Positions 34,673 through 48,596 of a stretch of DNA of 64,000 bases are shown in pieces; the stretch's first letter is position 1; the number at the start of each line of letters is the position of its first letter. Made by a program: the position numbers and the translations under genes. The stretch covers positions 20,651,997 to 20,715,996 of the forward strand of contig CM055107.1 in the NCBI GenBank assembly GCA_029204225.1. Direction: 5' to 3'. Source of the DNA: Diphasiastrum complanatum (lineage: Eukaryota > Streptophyta > Lycopodiopsida > Lycopodiales > Lycopodiaceae). A model generated the notes under the pieces. The model saw only the letters and a list, made by a program, of their open reading frames with translations, was not told the origin of the DNA and searched no databases.

Positions 34673-35317
34673 AAGATTCAACTAGTTTCATCACATTTTG
34701 CAATATTTCCATATTTGGCATACTGAGGCCAAAACTTGTTTTAGACTTAGATGTTGACTTTTCAAAGTTCATTAGTCTAAATTTCATTTGAATAAACACT
34801 TTCTGAAAGTGTGGGAAAGATAGAATGCGAGTTCAAGTAGATTCAATTTAAATAAGTTGGGTACATTGAATCTAGACCCAAAATTGGTAGGGTTAGCATT
34901 TTGGTGGGAAAGCCAAGTGGCCAAATAGGGTTTGGACCTGCTATAAAAGGATGTAACTCGTGGAGAGAGTCATCTTCTCTCTTCTCTATCTCATTTCATG
35001 CTTATACATGGTTCTCTTGGGTTCTACTATCTATTGGTGCACTATCTTGGTGATTGCTTGCAATTCTATGTGTAGAATGATCTATATTTGCTATTTTTGG
35101 ATCCACACGTGTGAAATACAGTAGCTTGCTGGTTTTGTACGGATAGAAACAGTACATAATCATTTCATTCAAGTTTGATCAAGTTCTATTAGTGTTTGCA
35201 TCTCAAATTGTGTGTAGATGCTGATTTTTCTACATTGGTGAAATTGGTAGTGTATTTCTCTTTCTAACCAAAGATCATTCAAGTAGATTGGATCTTAAGG
35301 ATCTGAAATCTTTCACA
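34668..35317 (+). repeat. 3' LTR of element D, full length
   Basis: 650 bp, TGTGAAAGATTC...GAAATCTTTCACA, followed by target duplication ATCTC. TATAAAAGG at 34,942-34,950 and CACACGTGTG at 35,104-35,113, at the same offsets as in the 5' LTR. Confidence 0.92.
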
Positions 35318-35322
35318 ATCTC

Positions 35323-36598
35323 CACCCTTTTTGTGTGGCATATGATACATAATTTGGTGTTATGATTTGCTTGTGATTTGCAATTCTTTCTTATATACAT
35401 AAGAAGTGAATTGTCTTTTTTTTATTTGTAGATAGTGATCCCTACAAGGATTATGGACCCACTTTGTGGAGGTAGGCAAATCATGAAGGGAACATTTAGA
35501 CAGAAGAAGGGCATTGAGTAGCCATCAAAAGTCATATCTCATGTAGATACAAAAACCATCCAAAAGCTGGACTAGTTAACTTCTTCAACCTAGAGCTAGA
35601 AAATGAAGTTCATTTCAAAGAGAAGGGGCATGTTGGAAACTTTAACTATAGCATACAACTTTGAGGTTGATAACAAGGCTAAATCAAGAGTCACAAGCTT
35701 GTTGAGGTGCTCCATGTCTAGGAGGAAAAGCCATACATTGCCATTTGCTTGTAATTATAAGTTCTAGCCATTTCCCATTTCTAAGAAACTCAAATAATTA
35801 AGTTGCATATACTGGGCATATTACTTATGGACATGCAATTGAACACTACAAAAATTGTAAAACGAGAATCAAAAGAGATCACACTTTTTGTGCGCTCAAA
35901 TGTATAGCACAATTGGAGGCAACGAGTGCTAGCATGGAGGAAAATAGTTGATATAGACTTTTCAACAATCTAACATATGTGTAGAATATTTTATCAACCA
36001 ACAAACGTATTCAAGGGATTGAGATTGCATAGTTGTTTTAGCTCGGTTTTGGCCTCCAAGATCAAGACTAGCTTTACAAGGCAAGAGCTTGACTATGCTT
36101 CATTATCTTTCCATTTTATTCAACTTGGATTGGCCTCAAACTTTGTGGCACTCAAACTACGTGTAATTGCATTCAATTAATTAATAAATCATGTACAAAC
36201 AATGCAATTGCTTATGTTTCATATCTCTTGTACACTGTTTTATCCATAATATATTTTGATGGACTTGGATATGATATAAGGGTTTTCTCACTTCTACCCT
36301 CAACCAAACCTCATTAGACTCACCAATTAGTAAGAGTTACCAATGATGATTTAATAACAGTTACAAATTAATAAGAGTTGCCCTCAAATCTCTCTTTCTT
36401 TGTCACACACTATTCATATCTCTCTTACCAATGATGATTGTGAGGAAAAGGAGTTTCCAATTGAGGAGCAAAGGAGCAAATGAGTCTGTTTCTAGCTAAA
36501 GAGTGATTCTCAAGAGGAGGAGCTAACATCAATGTTGATTGTGAGGAGCATAGGGGGTGCTAGCTAAGGAGTGGAGTAGATGAGCATGAACGGTTCTC
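35323..36598. other. No gene recognised
   Basis: Original insertion-site DNA of element D. A frame at 35,977-36,180 has no known relatives that I recognise. CACTACAAAAA at 35,844 resembles a CACTA terminus but stands alone. Confidence 0.5.
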
Positions 36599-37706
<1,108 letters not shown>

Positions 37707-37739
37707 AATTCAATCACTCACACACACTCTCTTTAAAAA

Positions 37740-38130
37740 ATCAAATGTTAATGTGTCAGATTCCACCACCCAACTAGGATGCCACCTCAACAAAAATTTG
37801 CCACATGGCACCCACGTCGTCCGTCTAAATCTGACATCGATCATAATTGTCGAATTTCGACATCCTATTTCAAATTATATTCTTGCTAGCTACCAAAGGC
37901 TGCTGGTTCTTTTTTACGGGAGTTTGACAAGGATGTTGGATACTGACGTGTCAGATACCAAAATTTTATGAAATTTCTCGAAATCTGTTGCAACCACATG
38001 TCAGAATGTGCGCTTCTTGTATTTGTGAACAAATGTTTCTTTTTATGAACAGTCCTAAGGTTGGTTCCAAGATGCCGTCACCTTAGGTTATGGGGAGCCC
38101 CTTCCTCCTCCTAACCATTTCATTTAGACC
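37740..38130. other. No gene recognised
   Basis: Non-repetitive, no convincing frame. Confidence 0.5.
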
Positions 38131-39330
38131 TTGATTTGTTGCATGAAAAAGGTTGCTACTTTATATGGTTTTATTAATAGCAGTGTCTTGTTGTTGGACC
38201 CAAAGATAGGGTCCTCTGTCTTGTTGATTTACTTGGTACTTTGGATTGAGTCAAGATATATCTGGATTTTGTTAATAAAAAAGATCCCCTGTCTTGTGGA
38301 AACCCTTTTGGAAAAAGTTTTTTAACTTACATATAAGAAAGGTTTTTGATTGTCTTGAAAAAGAAAATGATACCACTTCTGCTGAGATTGCCACTTCCGC
38401 TATACTTGATGCACCTTTATCTCCACACCTACTAGTCTTTGTTGATGATCTTGATGGACTTAGCACATCACGGCTTCAGCAATTCTTCCAGAAAATTTGT
38501 GACATTGGTGACCAATCTGCTTATGAATTTTGCCAATCCAAAAGTTGTCAAATCCCTATGATCCTCAGTCGTACACGATTGAATTCAAATCTCCCCTCAC
38601 TTCCTTCAAACTCTAGAGCCTTCCCACTATAAATTTCCTTGCTCCCATACATATTGAGCTTTGGACTTCTCTTAAGACTCCTATTGCTTTTGATACCATC
38701 ATATGAATGAACAATTTTAAACCTTCATGTTGTCCTTCCGAGCAAACCTAGGCTAGGGTCAAAGGACACTTTGAAACTGGCTTAACCGTATGCGTCTCCA
38801 TGCATCAAGCCCGCATATGGAATTGAAAAAGACCTTTATTCAAATGTCGTTGTGGTGATAAATGCAAGAGTAACTCCTTTGTTATCCGGTTTCAGCATGC
38901 CGTTTGGTTCATGATGAATAATCTAAACAAATTCTTTTCTAGTGCTTCTCTGCAAAATCAAGTCAATGCCTTTTTCCTTTGGCTACACAAGCTAGCTAGA
39001 GAAGTGGTCAAGGCCCATCTTACTTTCCTATATATCTACCAACACATACTTGATGCCTCTATTGAGTTATACAAGGACCCTAATACCAAATAACTTGCCA
39101 ACCTGGGTGATGCGGAAAATATTTGTGAAATTGAACGTCTCCTCAAAAGACCTAGTTTTCACTCTTCAAGACAAGTATTTCCAAAATCTCAACAAAAGAA
39201 GTGGCTCTTTTAACCTCAACAATTCTTCTTCGGTCATTTTTGAGCAAGGCACGTATAAGAAAAACAAGTTTACTACTAAAGGAAATGATGAACAAGCAGC
39301 TCGAAAAGTGACATATCGATGAAAAAGTTA
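38131..39330 (+). pseudogene. Degraded coding sequence of unknown family
   Basis: Consecutive plus-strand frames look protein-like: AEIATSAILDAPLSPHLLVF with VDDLDGLSTSRLQQFFQKIC, later NQVNAFFLWLHKLAREVVKA, then DASIELYKDPNTK, a stop at about 39,091, and LANLGDAENICEIERLLKRP in the same frame. I do not recognise the family. The frames are short and broken, so it is at best a pseudogene. Confidence 0.3.
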
Positions 39331-39468
39331 AACTTTTTCAAGGATTGACATGGATGCAAGATTTCGAGAAAAAGAGAAAGATCATCACAAATTCAGTCGA
39401 ACGACTACAACTCAGTACTTGCAGCAACAAGGGGAAGCGTTTCTTACACTTATGCTATTGTAGTAGGA

Positions 39469-40005
39469 TTTTCCAACATTTTTGAAATTGGTCCAATGTT
39501 GTCAAACGACATCTGGTTATTAGACCCTCTTGTCCATCTTGTTGTACACCCCGAGACGAACCTACAAGACTAAACTAAGCTCCAAACAGTTCAATAGTCA
39601 CAACAAAACGTGCATCCAAATCAGAAACCCTAAACGTAGTCCTAGGATTCTAGGCCCGTCGGTCGGATTCAGTCAGAAACAGTCAAAACCTCAGACAGTA
39701 GGTGTCCAAAAGTTTGTGGGCTCAACACGAACCCATCGGACCATTTATTGTTCGATTCCAACGTCATATACTTGAAAATGCCCTTCATGCCAGGAGGAAC
39801 GCCACTAGGACACATTAAATGGACTATTTTTTGGCATTTTTGAGAAGTGGTCCAGTATCACCGAATGGGCTCCATGTTGCATGCCATCTATTCCATCTAG
39901 TGCTGCACGTCGATACAAACCCACATCAACCAACCGGGCTCCAAGCAGTTCATTATGCATGGAGAAATGTGCGTTCAAGCCAAGAACTCTAAAAGTAGTC
40001 CAAAG
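39469..40005. repeat. Diverged tandem duplication, about 190-bp units 350 bp apart
   Basis: The phrases ...CATTTTTGA.A..TGGTCCA.T.T......., CCATCT.GT..TGCAC, GA..C.AACC, GCTCCAA.CAGTTCA and GTGC.TCAA.CCA.AA.CCTAAA.GTAGTCC occur in the same order in 39,469-39,640 and 39,822-40,005. This implies an old duplication of about 350 bp. No coding function inferred. Confidence 0.55.
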
Positions 40006-40039
40006 AATTGTAAAGATATCGAGTTTTTGAGAATTCAAT

Positions 40040-40180
40040 GCATGCACATGCACACTCATACACATGCACAAATCATACACACATACTCACACAAATCATA
40101 CACACACACACACCATCGGCCACATAAATCACACACATCATCGGACACAAATCATACACACAAATCCACACATCATTGGA
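40040..40180. repeat. CA-rich degenerate simple repeat
   Basis: ACACAC/CATACACA runs mixed with ATCGGACACA phrases. Confidence 0.8.
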
Positions 40181-40619
40181 CACTCCTCTCTCTAGAACTT
40201 AGGACTCTTGTTTAGGGCACCACTAGCCTAAAATAGCCAATTTTGGCCTACATGTCCAAATGACATAATTTTGGTATCATTTTGAAGGTCCTGAAGTTTG
40301 AAACTTCTTCAATATGAAATATATACTAAAATAAAAGTATCTAGACTTGTTACACATGTGTGAAAGGTCAGATCCAAAACTATGTGCCAAACTTACCAAA
40401 TTTGGCCTAAAACTAGTCAAGGAAATGTTGACAATTTTCACATCTTCATCCTTGTCTCTTCTTGCGGCTGGGAAGCATTTTTGTTTTCCATTTCTGTCTG
40501 AAGCTGTTGGTTCTTTGTGCGTAGGTGGATAATATCTAGTTTCAAAGCTTGTACATTTGCTTTTAGTTATGTTAGTTAGTAGGTTAGAAAATTTTTAAAG
40601 GATTTGGAGGTGGTGTAGT

Positions 40620-41294
<675 letters not shown>

Positions 41295-41539
41295 ATTAAT
41301 GTTCTTGAATACTTTAAGGTACATAAGACTAAGAAAATGTACATGTCAAGTGTGCACATAGGATCTTAAAGCTCAATCATCTATAAAACAATAAATACAA
41401 ATACAATGCATAAAAGATGGCTGGCTCCAACAGCCTAGAATCATATATCATGATGCCTACCAGCCTAGAAAAAATGGTGTATGGTATGTTGTGAAGGTAT
41501 CATCAGATGTTCCATGGACCTCTGCCGTCGGGTAGGCTA

Positions 41540-42238
41540 TCAGTGTTGTCTCTGCTGTCGTGTCACTCTCTTTGGCCTAATAGCTGACTCTCTCAAGCCG
41601 TCAACATGGTCTCTACTGCCAATGTATGAAGGAATTTGGAACCCTCTATCTAAATCGTAGCCTATGGATATCTCGAATCTCTGTCTCTGATGAGATATGC
41701 ACTCACTGATGCTCAATTGTGTCAGAAAATGTGTATCGATATCTACTCTCCTCCTCCTCAAGTTTGACATCTCCTGTACCATCAATGCAATACATCTGAG
41801 GTCCTTATAAGATATCAAGGTAGAAAGTGTAACTGGGTGATCTCTGAACAAGCAGTAGTACCTCTTTTGAATCTCATAGTAGGCTGGACATCTAAAGAGA
41901 AAATGTGATTTGTCCTCAATCTCATGCATAGAACACACGCTACAAAGTCGGTTCTCTCGTGGAGTGCCATTGTATTTGTCGGTCTCAATGGCCAGGTGAT
42001 GTGAAGAAACCCGAAACTGACCCATCGCTATTCACAGTCTATGTGATATACTCCTCAGCAAGTAACGAGATATTATGGGGCAGTCAGCTGGATCAAGAGA
42101 TAGAAAGTGTGTACGATAAAACTCACTCTTGGTCTCCAATGGAGCCTGCCAAGTGATATGAAGATATAATCTGTAGAGGAGGCCTTTTGTTATGTACCAT
42201 AATGGTACGTCCTTCAGTGACGGCCTCACAAGGGGCAT
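41540..42238 (-). pseudogene. LINE-type C-terminal zinc-knuckle fragment
   Basis: On the minus strand, FRVSSHHLAIETDKYN, then PRENRLCSVCSMHEIEDKSH and FLFRCPAYYEIQ form the CxxC...H....C pattern found after the reverse transcriptase of non-LTR retrotransposons (zf-RVT-like) and related plant and animal elements. The upstream frame (SEFYRTHFLSLDPADCP) joins it through TGA at 42,032-42,034, again a likely CGA change. No reverse transcriptase lies upstream. The family is a best guess from the cysteine spacing and the surrounding phrase. Confidence 0.55.
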
Positions 42239-42560
42239 GACACAGGACTGGAGTTATCAACATGTCTAGGTGCCACCCATCACCATCCTAGGTGGTCACG
42301 TGTCGTTCACTCAGTCTACCCGGGAGTTGGTGGATGGAGAGCACGTGCATTAGCCTCCAGGCCAGGAGCTGTGTGCTAGGGAGAGCCGAGTGCGATGGCT
42401 GGTGGTAATGGGATGCCAATTATCGTAGGAGGCTTGACCAGGCTTGATTATGTCGATTGCTCCAGGGCATGGGGTGGGTCGGTTGTGACCCTACAGTTGG
42501 GCGGTTACGGTGTGTCGTCAGTGGTATGGGGTGTGCGGAACCTTCAAGGCAGTCGATGTT

Positions 42561-43536
42561 TTGAGAGTAAAAGATATTCATAGAGAACTTGCTTGTATTG
42601 GTGATTCCATCAATCAAAATGAGCTAGTTCAAGTCATTCTCAATGGCTTGAGAAGTGAATTTGATAACCTTGTCCAATCCTATGCCATTAAGGAGGAGCT
42701 ACCAATTTTGGAGGCTCTCCAAAGTGTGCTAATTTTGGAAGAATCAAGACAAGAGTACAAGCTCTTGAGGATGGACAAGCTTTCTCTCACTCATCATGAT
42801 GGCAAAGCTCTCTTTGCCAAGGATAAGCACAAAGGGAGGAGCAAGAACCAACATCAACAATTCTCAAGCAAGGACAAAGTCAAATCCAAAGACAAAGATG
42901 AGGAGGAAGATGATTCCTCTAATGCTTCATCATCCAAGCTCAATAAGAAGAAGATCAAGTGCTTTTATTGTGGCAAGAAAGGTCATTATGCCACCAATTG
43001 CTTCAAGAAGAAGAATCAACTCAAGCAAGCCAATATCACCAATGAGAAGGAAGACACTATTGCAAGTGATGGAGAGGCATCTCTTATGGTCTCTAGCTTC
43101 TCATCCACTCCTCTCAAGAAGGACGGCCTATGGTATATTGATAGTGGAGCCTCTTCACATATGTGTAGCTCCAAGAACTCTTTCTCTTCTATTGCACCTT
43201 ATGATGGAGTCAAGAAATCAATATACACTACAAATGATTTTGAATGTCCTATTGAAGGCATAGGAAACATTCCCTTGAAGCTTGCATCCTCTAAAGTTCT
43301 TTCTCTCTCTAAAGTTCTTTATGTACCTAAGCTTACCAAGAATCTTATTAGTGTTGGCCAATTGCTTGATAATGGCCTTGATGTAAAATTCAATGTTGAT
43401 ACTTGCACTATCAAGAAGAATGATGAGATACTTGCATTAGGATCTAGATTTGGTGGCATCTATAAACTAGATCCAAATGACTATGTGAATGCTTGTAATG
43501 TTGCTCTTGTGAACAAGCTCTCTTTGGAGGAATTAT
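42561..43536 (+). pseudogene. Copia family C gag C-terminus and protease
   Basis: The frame enters mid-gag (HRELACIGDSINQNELVQVI), joined on the left to unrelated sequence. It continues through a Lys/Ser-rich linker, an intact CCHC knuckle (CFYCGKKGHYATNC, 42,960-43,001), an intact protease (DSGASSHM, from about 43,141), and on through VLYVPKLTKNLISVGQLLDN to LVNKLSLEELL. There the frame meets the end of LTR C in reverse orientation. There are no internal stops from entry to the junction. The integrase that should follow is absent. Confidence 0.85.
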
Positions 43537-44272
43537 TGTTGAATCTCACACGTGTGGACTGTCCACTACATGTACTTGTGATCTCCTAAGGTGTGTAGAT
43601 GCACCAAGATCAAGACTAGATTGAGATTCAAGATCAATCTTGAATCCTATGGCAAAAACACACTACTACATGCATTCAATCACTTCCAACTCTCACTCAC
43701 ACGTGTGGGAAGTATTCAAAAAATAATCTAAGTAAAAACAAGCTGCTCTCCTCGGGTTGAGAGAGAAAATGCATCATGAGCTCTCGGGTAGAGAGAGAAA
43801 GCTAGAAATTCAATAACTCACAAAATCCATGAAATCACAAAATCAATCAGCTTCAAAATGAGGAGTACAATGATACTAGTAGGTCCACGATCTACCACTA
43901 TGCTTAACTATGATTGGACCATATTTTGTCACCTCTTGATCCTATTGGATCATTGATCTATGCACCTCTTAATTCTATTGGACTATATTCAAGCACACCT
44001 CAATTTCCTATTGGACCTCACAAGGTTCCACCTCTAAATCCTATTGGACCTCTTGGAATTCATCAAACAAAAACTTTACACTTGTCTACACTCTAATTAG
44101 CAAGTGTTTAGCCTCTTACTCTATTTTGGCTCAATAGTGGCATTACAAGTGGAAATGCATAATTTGCCATCTATGCCAAATTTATTCCTATCAACATCCT
44201 ACACCTAGATGCTTGATGTAAAAAACATAAGACCCCTATATCTAACATAGATAATCTTTTTCAATTCTTCAC
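43537..44272 (-). repeat. LTR C, full length, inverted
   Basis: Minus strand: TGTGAAGAATTG...GAGATTCAACA, 736 bp, with purine tract AGGAGGAG directly before it (44,273-44,280). CACACGTGTG occurs at 43,547-43,556 and 43,698-43,707. It is homologous to 18,893-19,595. Confidence 0.85.
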
Positions 44273-44291
44273 ACTCCTCCTAAAAAATTAT

Positions 44292-45038
44292 CTATGAAGA
44301 TTTGAGCATTGATCTTGATATAACTCCAAGATTAGATCTATGCTTGATGAAAGCACTTTTGCTCAAAGGCTTGGTGAGTAGATCGGCAATACAAGAGGAC
44401 GAGTTGACATGCTCCAAATAGATTTTTCCTCCAATAAGCTTATCTCTCACAAAATGGTGTGCCACTTCTATGTGCTTGCTTCTTGCATGAAATATGGGAT
44501 TATTGGCAAGAGCTTGGGCCGAGATGTTATCACACTTGATCATTGGTAGATCATCCTCCTTGATGCACTTTAGTTCCATTAATAACCTCTTGATACAAAG
44601 CACTTCTTTGGTAGTTGTAGTGAGTGCTTTGTACTTGGCCTCACATGAAGAGAGAGATATAGTATCTTGCTTTTTGGAAAGCCAAGATATTAGATTGCCT
44701 CCAAGAAAGATAGTGTATGCACTAATAGACTTTCGATCCATCTTGTCACTTGCAAAGTCCGAATCCGAGTAGCCAATAATGGATAGATCTTCACTTTTAT
44801 AGAGTAGACCATAATCACAAGATGAAGATACATATTTTAGAATCCTCTTCGCCATCTTCCAATGATGGATCTTAGGATCTTGCATAAATTGACTCAATTT
44901 GTGCACACAAAAATTAAGATCGGGCCTAGTAATGGTAAGCCAAATCAAGGAGCCTACAAGACTCCTAAAAAGTGTGATGTCCTCAAAGGATCTTTCATCA
45001 CCTTTATTAGGATCTTTTACAATTTGCTCCATTGGAGT
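44292..45038 (-). pseudogene. Copia family C RNase H
   Basis: Open from the junction at 45,038 (TPMEQIVKDPNKGDERSFED) through LIWLTITRPDLNFCVHKLSQ, SDSDFASDKMDRKSISAYTI and SLSSCEAKYKALTTTTKEVL to DLLTKPLSKSAFIKH and a stop at 44,292, just before the polypurine tract. No internal stop. Ser-Ser-Cys replaces the usual Ser-Ser-Glu (SLSSCEAKY). It overlaps the 17.7-18.9 kb copy by only about 85 bp (TPMEQ...LVGS). Confidence 0.85.
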
Positions 45039-45040
45039 TA

Positions 45041-45104
45041 CATCTACACACCTTAGGAGATCACAAGTACATGTTGTGGACAATCCACACGTGTGAATTC
45101 AACA
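45041..45104 (+). repeat. 3' end fragment of LTR C, plus orientation
   Basis: CATCTACACACCTTAGGAGATCACAAGTACATGTTGTGG...CACACGTGTGAATTCAACA equals the last 64 bp of LTR C. It directly abuts the inverted RNase H, with a 2-base filler. CACACGTGTG at 45,086-45,095. Confidence 0.8.
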
Positions 45105-45114
45105 AAAACATGAG

Positions 45115-45795
45115 TTGGTTTACAATACACAACAAAGGTACATCTACAATCTGATTAATTGCAAGTTAGCTCTCTCACCAATAGAACCAGGTCTCAAATT
45201 GTCAAAGAACCAGTGTCCCCAAATAATTCATGAGCAGCAGCAGATGTGTGAGTATCCTTACCATTCCATTATAGGATCTCTTATGTATGCCATGATCTGT
45301 ACCAGGCCAAACATAGCTTTTGCAGTCAGCTCTCTCAGTCAGTCTATGATTAATCCTGGTGTTACACATTGGAAGGCTCTTATCAGAGTCATGAGATATC
45401 TTCGAGCTACTATGGACTTTTGCATTTGTTATGGAGTAGTCGGCAATGACAAACTCAATTTACTCAATGGTTACACTGATGCAAGTTGGGCAGAAGATGT
45501 AGACACTCGTAAATCCACTTTCGGATTTACATTCTTCCTCAACAATGGTCCAATTTCCTAGAACAGTTGCAAGAAATCTTCAATAGCTCTATCTTCCACT
45601 GAATCAGAGTATATCACAGTCTCTCAAGCTACAAAGGAAGCAATTTGGTTGAGGAACTTACTCTCAGATATTGGTCTGAATCAATATGCTCCGACGACAT
45701 TATTTTGTGATAATCAAAGTGCCATTGCTTTATCAACCAACCCTAGATTTCATTCTAGGAGTAAGCATATTGAATTGAAGTATCATTTCATCTGA
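45115..45795 (+). pseudogene. RNase H of a different copia family (E)
   Basis: PYHSIIGSLMYAMICTRPNI and FAVSSLSQSMINPGVTHWKA end the reverse transcriptase. YTDASWAEDVDTRKSTFGFT, then TAG (TGG expected), SIALSSTESEYITVSQATKE and LFCDNQSAIALSTNPRFHSR are RNase H. A TGA at 45,793-45,795 (CGA expected) breaks the end (SKHIELKYHFI). It is clearly distinct in sequence from families C and D and begins just after the LTR C fragment. Confidence 0.88.
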
Positions 45796-46772
45796 AGCAA
45801 AGTTCTGGTAGTGTCCAGCGACCACATCTGACTCCATCCGACTCGCAAGAGAGTCGCGGTTGCCTCGCTTTCACGTCTCAAACAAAAAGCTTTCGAGTCT
45901 GGAAACAGAACGTTGTTGAATATCAACCGTCTTAATGGTTAGATCGACTGTTATAGAAGGAAGAAGGCCAAAAGACCCATCCTGTGACAATATAAATACA
46001 TGTGCACTTATTGTAACAAAACAACAAGGCCCTACAGTCCTCCAGAATGTACTCAGACACTGCTGATCTACGTTTATAAATTAATTCAACAAATTCAACC
46101 AATGTGTGGAATTGAAATGAATGGGAGAATCAGACACACGAATAACAACAGAAAGATTTGCATTCGAGATCATACAACATAAAAGAAGACATGTGCAGAA
46201 TGGCTACGAGATCATCTATTGATTTTCTTTGATTCTTCAAGCACTACATGCAGATCCACGCAGTGCGTTTGCGTGAGAAAAATACAGTTCTCTTACGAGG
46301 GGATGTCTCGCTTACTAGCAGACTTGTGGATCTCTATGGATCCTGATCACAAAACTTGTCTCGCACGCAGGTGGACTTCTCGTCTGTATTTCGTCTTGGT
46401 TGCTTAGTGGCATTAGACTACTTCATATGTGTTGTCTATCAAGTATCATCCAGCAAGTATATAGTCGTTCTATGTAACTTTTAAGATTAGAGTGACTAAA
46501 CATCTACAACTAATCAGGAAATTACAAGAGTGACATATTAGCCACCACCTAGAGTGTATCTGCTGACGTCATGCCATCACATCATATATCTGTACTTCCG
46601 GGTACTTGCATGATCTTTGATGGTACTCTCTGGAGCGTGAGGGCAGAAGGTCTTTCGCGTCATTGGTTTCGTTTCCATCGTCTGACTTTCTTGTGCTCGA
46701 CCGCAAAAGATTCTTGTTGGCAAATCTTTCGTGTTTGTGTCTTCTCATCAAGTGTTCACAAATCTTTCGTAA
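45796..46772. other. Possible LTR of copia family E, otherwise unassigned
   Basis: TATAAATACA near 45,992 and following sequence would fit an LTR downstream of the RNase H. I cannot fix TG...CA ends and no primer site follows. The remainder to 46,772 shows no gene. Confidence 0.3.
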
Positions 46773-48130
46773 TAGTGCTATGTGGGCATATGGTCACCAT
46801 CATCATGTTTGACGAATTGATGTGAAACGACACACATATGACTATAGTGTTATGGCATCTTTTCACCAAGAAAGTCGAAGTAGTGCACTAGACCAGAATT
46901 CCATTTCTGGAGAGCTTCAGTATGTAGGCACAATTCAAGAAATATAGGAAGTGTTTTTTGGTGAAAACAATTTATATTTTTTATTTGATGTGAAATGGTT
47001 TAGAATCAATTACATAGGATCAAATGCAACTATGAAGAAAGATGTTAGTGGATTTTTTGCTACTAATTCAACTAAGACATTAAGCATGATTTTTCAGACA
47101 ATTGGTATTACCTCATCATTGCGAGCAGGTATAATTCCATTGCTTTACAACTTATAATTTTCTTAGTTTGTTGATCATTAATAATGTATCAATATCTATA
47201 ACACTTTGTCATATATCTTCGGTGGACGTTAGAATTTATTATTGTTTAATGGGCATATAATTTGTTGAATATAGGTATTTTTTCAGTCGGACCAATTAAA
47301 CAACGATTGGTGTATGTTTTTCAAATCAAGCCACATTCAAGGCACATATTTGAAAATGCATATGTTGAGTACGAGATGGAGGATTTGAAATCCTTAAATG
47401 TAGGATCTAACAAGAATATAAAAATTATATTTTCAAACATGTTAGATATTGAAAAATCTATAAATAAATTGGAGGACATTGCAAATGAAAAAAATCGTAC
47501 TAATTATTTTAGTGAAGACAATGAAGTAGTTGGGCCTGAATATTTTAGTGATGATGGAGCCCATCTAATTGGAGATGAGTTGCAAGATATATTGGCTGAT
47601 GAGTTTGAATCTTATGATGATATTTAATTGGATTAAAAATCAGTTGTTTTGGTGGAACAATTTTTTGTAGAATTGGTTGATCTTTGGAATGACCAAAACG
47701 TTTACGTCAAATATTGTTTTCAAAGGATATGTTTTTAATTATTTTCATTTTTTTTTCCTTCGTTTGAATCACTATAAATGATATCATATGTTAATTATTG
47801 CATCATTTTTTTTACATGTGTGAGCACAACACATCTCTACATACACATTTGAATTGTTATCAACCAACAATTTTCATCTTCTACATCCAATTGTAATTAA
47901 TGATAGAACAATTTCCAAGACTAATGTTTGAATTGATTTCAAAAATTCAAACTATGCGAACATTAATGAATTTCTTGATCATGGACTTTATCTATGCTAT
48001 GAAGGTTTTTTACAGCATCCTTATAACATTCTCACTGACACTTTGTCTTTATTGGCCCTCTATATATTGCATTTAGCACATTGACTAAATGCATAGCCGA
48101 TTTTACCAAAGGCTACAAATATACGATTAG
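46773..48130 (+). pseudogene. CACTA transposase DUF4216-like end (inverted copy)
   Basis: QYVGTIQEI precedes a stop and then NLYFLFDVKWFRINYIGSNA. After an intron-like gap comes GIFSVGPIKQRLVYVFQIKP, running to an acidic end (FSDDGAHLIGDELQDILADE), stop at 47,627. This pattern, a short beta-rich domain after DUF4218, is typical of CACTA TNP2 proteins. It is the reverse complement of about 10,870-12,037. The 3' flank to 48,130 is shared as well. Confidence 0.75.
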
Positions 48131-48596
48131 ATCGAGATTTTTAATTAATTGCAAAACAACTTAGAGTAATCTTGTGTCTAGTACATTCAAATAATTTCAA
48201 TTTCATGCTCCTATGGCTGCTCATAATTCAATTAATGCCAAGCTTACGAGATTTAAATAACTCATTAAAATTGATTAATATTGTGTTTAGTACATTTGGA
48301 TTGTTTGAATTCAATCCCCCTATCACACAATATATCTCAAATTTTATGTCACTCGAGATCACTTATTTTGGCATTATCATTTTAGATTGTTCATTGAATA
48401 ATTACTTCACATGAATTTTGAATTTAACATAGTTAGGTAGCTCAAATTCATACATATGACTAACATAGCTAAAATTGATTCACTTTTTTTAAAAATGGCA
48501 ATACCTAAAAAATTTGCCATGTGTGGCAATCAAAACCATGAGCTCTCTGGAATATTGACATGCGTGACAAAATTCCAAGGATTTTCGTGGCACAGC
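48131..48596. repeat. Diverged tandem repeat and GCCATG-type repeat fragment
   Basis: A phrase of about 100 bp (TTGTGT.TAGTACATT....T..TT.AATT.CATGCTCC-like) occurs twice, near 48,172 and 48,280. At 48,516-48,594, GCCATGTGTGGCAA...GCGTGACAAAATTCCAAGGATTTTCGTGGCAC matches the vocabulary of the palindrome region at 54.3 kb. This stretch is absent from the 9-12 kb copy of the block. Confidence 0.5.

Larger units (their letters stand above)
29773..35317 (+). mobile_element. Copia element D, complete ends with 5-bp target duplication
   Basis: TGTGAAAGATTC...TTTCACA ends are flanked by ATCTC on both sides (29,768-29,772 and 35,318-35,322), proving a single insertion event. The two LTRs differ at roughly a dozen sites over about 480 bp by eye, so it is fairly young. 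Order inside: gag, knuckle, protease, integrase, a foreign 1.1-kb segment where reverse transcriptase should be, RNase H, polypurine tract. The primer site and the 5' LTR end are missing. The element cannot be autonomous. Confidence 0.92.

Noticed and set aside
35844-35854. CACTACAAAAA as a CACTA transposon terminus
   Set aside because: No inverted partner at a sensible distance and no 3-bp duplication, and it is far from the transposase remnants.
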